Assembly: GCA_038231955.1 (NCBI GenBank)
Contig: JBBSIS010000060.1
Span: 1-15,783, forward strand
Direction of reading: 5' to 3'
DNA length: 15,783 bases
DNA from: CADCTB01 sp038231955
Lineage (GTDB): Bacteria > Actinomycetota > Acidimicrobiia > Acidimicrobiales > AC-14
Every line of letters starts with the position of its first letter. Position 1 is the stretch's first letter. Position numbers and translations under genes: made by a program. This document shows positions 12,447 to 15,783 of this stretch, piece after piece. Under the pieces are notes generated by a model. It worked only from the letters and a program-made list of their open reading frames with translations. It did not search any database and was not told the DNA's origin.

Positions 12447-14006
12447 ATGAGAATCCCCCGAGTTCGTCGCACCCGGCTCCTCGCCGTCCCCCTGACCCTT
12501 GCCACGTTCGCAGCCCTCCTCGGCTCAGTGTCGGCCCAAGGTCAAGTCGCCAGGGGCGCGCCGGCCGCAGCCACGGATACTGCGCCGCCGAGCCAGGGCT
12601 GCGTGGCCCTCGAACGGCAGTTGCAGCAGACGACCGAGCCCGCGGCGCGGACCCAGCTCGAGGCGGCCCTGCAGCGACTGGGCTGTCGCCCGTCCCCCGG
12701 CCAGACCACGACGACGACCCGATCATCGACCACGACGACGACCGTCGACGGTTCGGGCCAGCCGCCGAGGGCCGCCGCCGGCCTTGGGCAGCTCAGCGGG
12801 CTCCTGCCCGCCGACCACCTGACCCTTGAGAGCGCCATCCAGGTCGACCTGAGCGCCGAGACGGCCCGGTTGCCCCTCTACAAGGGGACCGCGTACAAGG
12901 GCACGGCCCAGCAGGAGACCGTCTGGTACGTCCTCCTCGACGCCTCCGACAGCGGCTTGGCCGCCGACTTGGGCGTCAACTACGCGCCGAAGTTGGCCAA
13001 CATGGGCATCTCGTGCGGGGCCTGCGTGCAGACCGTCACGTTGGACTCGCCGACTCCGGCGCAGAACCACTTCGGCCCGGCCACTGTGAACTTCCAGGGT
13101 GCCCCGGACTTCGGCCCAACCAGGATCGCCGAGCCGGGACCGACCGGCTTCCCCCTGGCCAAGTTCCAGCCCGGCGCGGTGGCGGGCCCCGGTTACAGCC
13201 CGTTCATCAAGATCGCCGGCTCCAGCGTCGTCTACAACGCGCCCATCGTCGCCACCGGGGACGAGCCCTTCGACGTCACCCATCACACCAACACCGCCGA
13301 CCGGGCCTTGGGTATCCACATCGCCCCGCCCTCGCCTCCCGGCCAGTTCCTCGAGTCGTGGGTCGACTTCCTCATCGTCAAAGGCTTCGACGCCGGCCAG
13401 CCCATCGTCTACCTGACCACCGACGCCGGCCAGCCCCTCACCTCCGTCTTGGAGCGGGCCACCTTCGTGCCGGCCCTGGACAGCGCGGCGTTCAACGGCG
13501 GGGACGACTTCCTCGGCTCGTCCCGCGAGCGGCTCTTCGCCTTCGCCAATGGCCAGAGCGGCCCCGACAACCCCCAGTCGCAAGGCTTCCAACACCTGGC
13601 CCTCGACAGCCACATCTCCGAGGACGCCTCGGCCGACAACAGCGCCCTGATCAACTCGCTGCGCTTCGGAGGCGACCTCCTCGAGGTGTTCGGGGACTTC
13701 CCGACCCTGTCGGACCCTCGCCACTCGAGCGCTTACAGCCCGCTGTGGGATGCCCAGCTCGGCCTGTGGACCGAGAAGGCGATCAGCCTCGGCCTGAACA
13801 CCCGGCAGATCGACGAGAACGAGGTGTTCAACCTGGCTGCCAGCCGGCCCGACCTCCTCACGGGCGTCGACCCGGCCACCGGGCTGCCCCAGCCCTACGG
13901 GTCCGTCGGCATCGACATCAACTGCGCCGTCATCGGCTTCACGGCCAAGCCCCCGACCGCGAACCTGGCGGCGCCCCTCCCGAACTCGCAGTTCCCGCCG
14001 CGGTAG
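12447..14006 (+). CDS. Large secreted protein with Thr-rich linker, function unknown
   Basis: 519 residues. The N-terminus is a classic Sec signal peptide: basic head (RIPRVRRTR), hydrophobic core (LLAVPLTLATFAALLG), and a likely cut after SVSA (residue 30). A short mature part with two Cys (52 and 80) and a helix (ALERQLQQTTEPAARTQLEA) leads into a Thr-run linker (87-99), typical of exported actinobacterial proteins. The main domain runs from about 120 to 510. Notable pieces are LPLYKGTAYKGTAQ (a KGTA repeat), QETVWYVLLDASDSGLAADL, a CGAC pair (190-193), and SSVVYNAPIVATGDEPFDVT, with a near-C-terminal DINCAVIGF. I recognise no enzyme family; the pattern suggests an all-beta extracellular domain. 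No membrane anchor, sortase motif or lipobox is seen, so it is probably released. It stands alone with its own ribosome binding site and a strong hairpin after it. Confidence 0.85.
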   Translation: MRIPRVRRTRLLAVPLTLATFAALLGSVSAQGQVARGAPAAATDTAPPSQGCVALERQLQQTTEPAARTQLEAALQRLGCRPSPGQTTTTTRSSTTTTTVDGSGQPPRAAAGLGQLSGLLPADHLTLESAIQVDLSAETARLPLYKGTAYKGTAQQETVWYVLLDASDSGLAADLGVNYAPKLANMGISCGACVQTVTLDSPTPAQNHFGPATVNFQGAPDFGPTRIAEPGPTGFPLAKFQPGAVAGPGYSPFIKIAGSSVVYNAPIVATGDEPFDVTHHTNTADRALGIHIAPPSPPGQFLESWVDFLIVKGFDAGQPIVYLTTDAGQPLTSVLERATFVPALDSAAFNGGDDFLGSSRERLFAFANGQSGPDNPQSQGFQHLALDSHISEDASADNSALINSLRFGGDLLEVFGDFPTLSDPRHSSAYSPLWDAQLGLWTEKAISLGLNTRQIDENEVFNLAASRPDLLTGVDPATGLPQPYGSVGIDINCAVIGFTAKPPTANLAAPLPNSQFPPR

Positions 14007-14049
14007 CGATCCTTCGCCGCCGACTAGGAGCGATCGGCTTCGGCTCGAC

Positions 14050-14088
14050 GGAGGACCCTCCTGCCCCGTGGGGAGGGGAGGGTCCTCC
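14050..14088 (+). terminator. Strong hairpin after the secreted-protein gene
   Basis: GGAGGACCCTCC (14050-14061) and GGAGGGTCCTCC (14077-14088) form a perfect 12-pair GC-rich stem with a 15-base loop, 44 bases after the stop. There is no T tract. It fits a transcription terminator of the kind used in GC-rich actinobacteria. Its right arm abuts the broken start of the SDR remnant, so it could also mark a rearrangement end. Confidence 0.6.
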
Positions 14089-14302
14089 CGGGCATGGTGC
14101 TGACGCCGTTCAACCAGCCGGCCATCGACGACCCCGACCTGCTGGCCAAGCAGGGGCAGAGCATCCCGTTCAAGCGGGCCGCCGCTCCCGCCGAGATCGC
14201 CCGACTCGCCGTGTTCTGACCTCGAGCGACGCCGACTATGTGACTGGGTCGACCTATGTCATGGACGGTGGCCTCATGCAGAACCTCGGCCAGGGCGCGT
14301 GA
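14088..14302 (+). pseudogene. Short-chain dehydrogenase/reductase, C-terminal remnant
   Basis: Only the last 70 or so residues of an SDR oxidoreductase remain: PGMVLTPFNQPAIDDPDLLA, SIPFKRAAAPAEIARLAVF, then, in another frame, TSSDADYVTGSTYVMDGGLM and QNLGQGA. This matches the usual SDR ending, in which PG-(M/x)-T, PEEIA and YVTGxxxxVDGG are conserved. One missing base near 14217 creates TGA in place of the expected Leu codon (VFLTSS). The NAD-binding Rossmann motif and catalytic Tyr-Lys are gone. The remnant begins at the end of the hairpin. Its stop overlaps the next start as GTGA, so it was once coupled to the flavoprotein gene that follows. Confidence 0.75.
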
Positions 14303-14661
14303 GCGAACCCGAGCCCGAACGGGCGGGTCAGGGCTCGTCGCCACGCTTCGACGTCATGGTCCTCGGCGCCGGCTCGGCCGGGACGGCCGCGTCGCGCCTG
14401 CTGGCCAAGGCGGGTCGGTCCGTTGCGGTTGTCGAGGCGGGCCGGGTGGGCGGCGAGTGCCCCTTCGTGTCCTGCGTGCCCAGCAAGGCGCTTCTGCGCC
14501 CAGCCCAGGTCCCGACCTGGACCTCCGACGAGGCCCTTTCCGCAGCCGAGCGCCCGGCGGGGCCGCCACCGCCGACTACCTGGCCATCCCCCGCGCCGTC
14601 CGCACGGTGGCGGAGGCCATCGCCACCGCCAGGTACAACAAGGACGTGGCTCGGTCGGTGA
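14299..14661 (+). pseudogene. FAD-dependent pyridine nucleotide-disulfide oxidoreductase, N-terminal remnant
   Basis: The GTG start leads into FDVMVLGAGSAGTAASRLLA, a dinucleotide-binding GxGxxG motif, then VAVVEAGRVGGECPFVSCVP and SKALLR, the redox-active Cys pair region of the dihydrolipoamide dehydrogenase/mercuric reductase family. After about 14510 the frame turns to Pro/Ser-rich noise, while another frame shows DYLAIPRAVRTVAEAIATAR up to about 14650, so an indel is likely between. The rest of the enzyme (about 350 residues, with NAD and dimer domains) is missing. The convergent DoxX gene begins its 3' end a few bases later. The gene is dead; the family call is good. Confidence 0.72.
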
Positions 14662-14676
14662 GCCGGGGGGCGCGGA

Positions 14677-15207
14677 TCAGAAGGGCCAGCCCCGGGCCGC
14701 GAGGCGGCGGTCGAGGCCCCACCAACGCCCAGCGGGGACGAGCGTCAGCAGGACGAGCGGGACCAGCTCCAGGGGCTTCTCGAAGAACCAGCGATCATTG
14801 GCGAGGTAGACGAAGAAGAGGAACGTCGCCGGTCCCAGGGCGAGCAGCGCACCCAGGCGCGAGGCCAAGCCAGCGACGAGCAGCGCCCCGGCGGCGATCT
14901 CGATGGCGGTCAGGCCCCAGGAGAACAGGCTCCAATGCGGCAGCACGAGGTCGTTGGTGATGCGTCCGATCAGCGGGATCTGGTGGCGGGCATTGCGGTT
15001 GACCTCCACGTCGAGGATGAACCGGGCGTCGGCCCGATTGATGAGGTTCCCCAGGTAGGGCCCGATCTCCACCCGGTGTAGCCCGAACAGCTTGGCCAGG
15101 CCGTTGAGGAGGAATGTCAGACCGATGAGGATGCGTACGACGGCGAGGGAGCGCCCGAGGGTTCCCTCGCTGACCCCCCGTTCCTGCGTCGGGATGGTGG
15201 CGGTCAT
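14677..15207 (-). CDS. DoxX-family membrane protein
   Basis: 176 residues with four membrane helices: about 23-42 (VRILIGLTFLLNGLAKLFGL, the typical DoxX first helix with Arg and G-x-x-KL), 92-113, 117-137 and 143-162. DoxX proteins relate to the small subunit of thiosulfate:quinone oxidoreductase and to membrane oxidoreductase complexes; the exact role of most is unknown. The loop between helices 1 and 2 (about 45-90) is longer than usual (RADARFILDVEVNRNARHQI). The ATG at 15207 is chosen because AAGGAG lies 6 bases ahead; an in-frame ATG at 15285 would add 26 polar residues and overlap the upstream gene. The radical SAM gene ends 49 bases upstream on the same strand, so they may share a transcript. 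Confidence 0.85.
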   Translation of the reverse strand: MTATIPTQERGVSEGTLGRSLAVVRILIGLTFLLNGLAKLFGLHRVEIGPYLGNLINRADARFILDVEVNRNARHQIPLIGRITNDLVLPHWSLFSWGLTAIEIAAGALLVAGLASRLGALLALGPATFLFFVYLANDRWFFEKPLELVPLVLLTLVPAGRWWGLDRRLAARGWPF

Positions 15208-15256
15208 CGCTGGCTCCTTGTCGTGAGGCCCGACCGGGCCGAGGTGGGCTTCACGC

Positions 15257-15783
15257 TCAACGGATGCCGAGGCGGGCGTCGTCACCAGGCGGTCGGCCGT
15301 CGACGAGGCGGGCGAGGGCTCCAGCGGGGATGTGCAGCGGGTCGGTGGTGCGGGTGACGAGCAGGTCGGTGTCGAGGTGGCCGTCGCGCACCGTGGGGCC
15401 GAACGGGCTCCAGAACGCCCCGTCGGTGGTGATCGTCAGCTCCGGTGGCAGGTCGGCGACGCTGGCCCGCACCCCCATGTCGGCGGCCGCCGCCCGGCCC
15501 CGGCGCACCACGGGGCGCACGACGTGGTCGTCGTCGCTGACGCCGAGGTCGCGATGCAGGGCGCAGAGGCGGGACCGCTCCTCGTCGTCGACGTCGGCAT
15601 CGGGGTCCAGCGTGGTGCCGATCCGCACCCGAATGCCCATGCCCACCAGGCGGGGAATGGCATCGACCACCCGGGCGTGGTTGCCGGGGGCCCGCAGCTC
15701 GTCGTTGGGCGCGGCGTCGGCCCGGTCGAGGGAGATCTGCACAGCGACGTCGGCGTCAGCCAGGGGCCGTAGCCGCTCAACGC
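15257..15783 (-). CDS. Radical SAM protein, C-terminal part (cut by window edge)
   Basis: The 5' end lies outside the window. The visible 174 codons read LADADVAVQISLDRADAAPN, ELRAPGNHARVVDAIPRLVG and GIRVRIGTTLDPDAD. That is the second half of a radical SAM barrel, in which a strand with (Q/E)(V/I)SLDG, then LRG-x-G, then a V-x-x-TTL strand are typical. The CxxxCxxC iron-sulfur motif would be upstream and cannot be checked. The tail (DLPPELTITTDGAFWSPFGP and on to LGIR) has the beta-strand layout of a C-terminal extension but no Cys, so an extra SPASM cluster is not expected. Substrate unknown. DoxX follows on the same strand. Confidence 0.68.
   Translation of the reverse strand, partial: VERLRPLADADVAVQISLDRADAAPNDELRAPGNHARVVDAIPRLVGMGIRVRIGTTLDPDADVDDEERSRLCALHRDLGVSDDDHVVRPVVRRGRAAAADMGVRASVADLPPELTITTDGAFWSPFGPTVRDGHLDTDLLVTRTTDPLHIPAGALARLVDGRPPGDDARLGIR

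Noticed and set aside
12642..12760. Short ACG/GAC-rich repeats as a regulatory or CRISPR-like array
   Set aside because: They encode the Thr linker of the secreted protein; there is no spacer-repeat structure anywhere in the window.
12723..13724. A 333-codon minus-strand frame inside the secreted-protein gene
   Set aside because: Gly/Val/Arg-rich antisense frame with no domain; the plus-strand gene has a signal peptide, linker and ribosome binding site.

Overview
The window is high-GC bacterial DNA with actinobacterial habits: leaderless GTG starts, four-base stop/start overlaps, and many GTG or TTG starts. The family mix (an IS1182-type transposase with an acidic insert, a Thr-linker secreted protein, DoxX beside a radical SAM gene) would suit an uncultured actinobacterium such as an Acidimicrobiia-like lineage. 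The class is an inference; no rRNA or marker gene is present to settle it.

Layout. (1) 140-1456: two transposase remnants joined end to end, an IS4-family fragment with a frameshift followed by the C-terminal part of an IS1182-family transposase. (2) 1665-1897: a small two-helix membrane protein that appears broken by one missing G. (3) 1964-3508: a type I L-asparaginase with an extra C-terminal domain, behind a palindromic, nearly leaderless promoter. It converges, with only 6 bases between stop codons, on (4) a tightly coupled four-gene minus-strand operon, 9052 to 3515. In transcription order this encodes an 876-residue AAA/STAND-like ATPase + HEPN-like + SAM methyltransferase fusion, a GNAT acetyltransferase, a protein with a C-terminal two-helix membrane anchor, and a PLP-dependent threonine/serine dehydratase. 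Each gene overlaps the next by four bases. (5) 9238-10900: an integration hotspot with the C-terminal remnant of a large serine recombinase, tRNA-Arg(UCU), and a complete tyrosine recombinase. (6) 10926-11783: a small broken coiled-coil gene and a MazEF-type toxin-antitoxin pair under an operator that overlaps the antitoxin start. (7) 11797-12446: sparse sequence with no convincing gene. (8) 12447-14006: a large secreted protein of unknown function followed by a strong hairpin. (9) 14088-14661: a decayed SDR/flavoprotein operon. (10) 14677-15783 (minus): a radical SAM gene cut by the window edge, then a DoxX-family membrane protein.

How the genes may work together. The four-gene operon is the most unusual part. 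An NTPase sensor-like module, a candidate HEPN RNase site (R-N-x3-H) and a methyltransferase lie in one chain. They are translationally coupled to a GNAT, a membrane-anchored protein of no family I recognise, and an amino-acid-consuming PLP enzyme, all in an island flanked by transposase and recombinase remnants. A defence or conflict role is plausible from this architecture and setting, but it is inference. A metabolic or modification operon with a regulatory NTPase is the main alternative.
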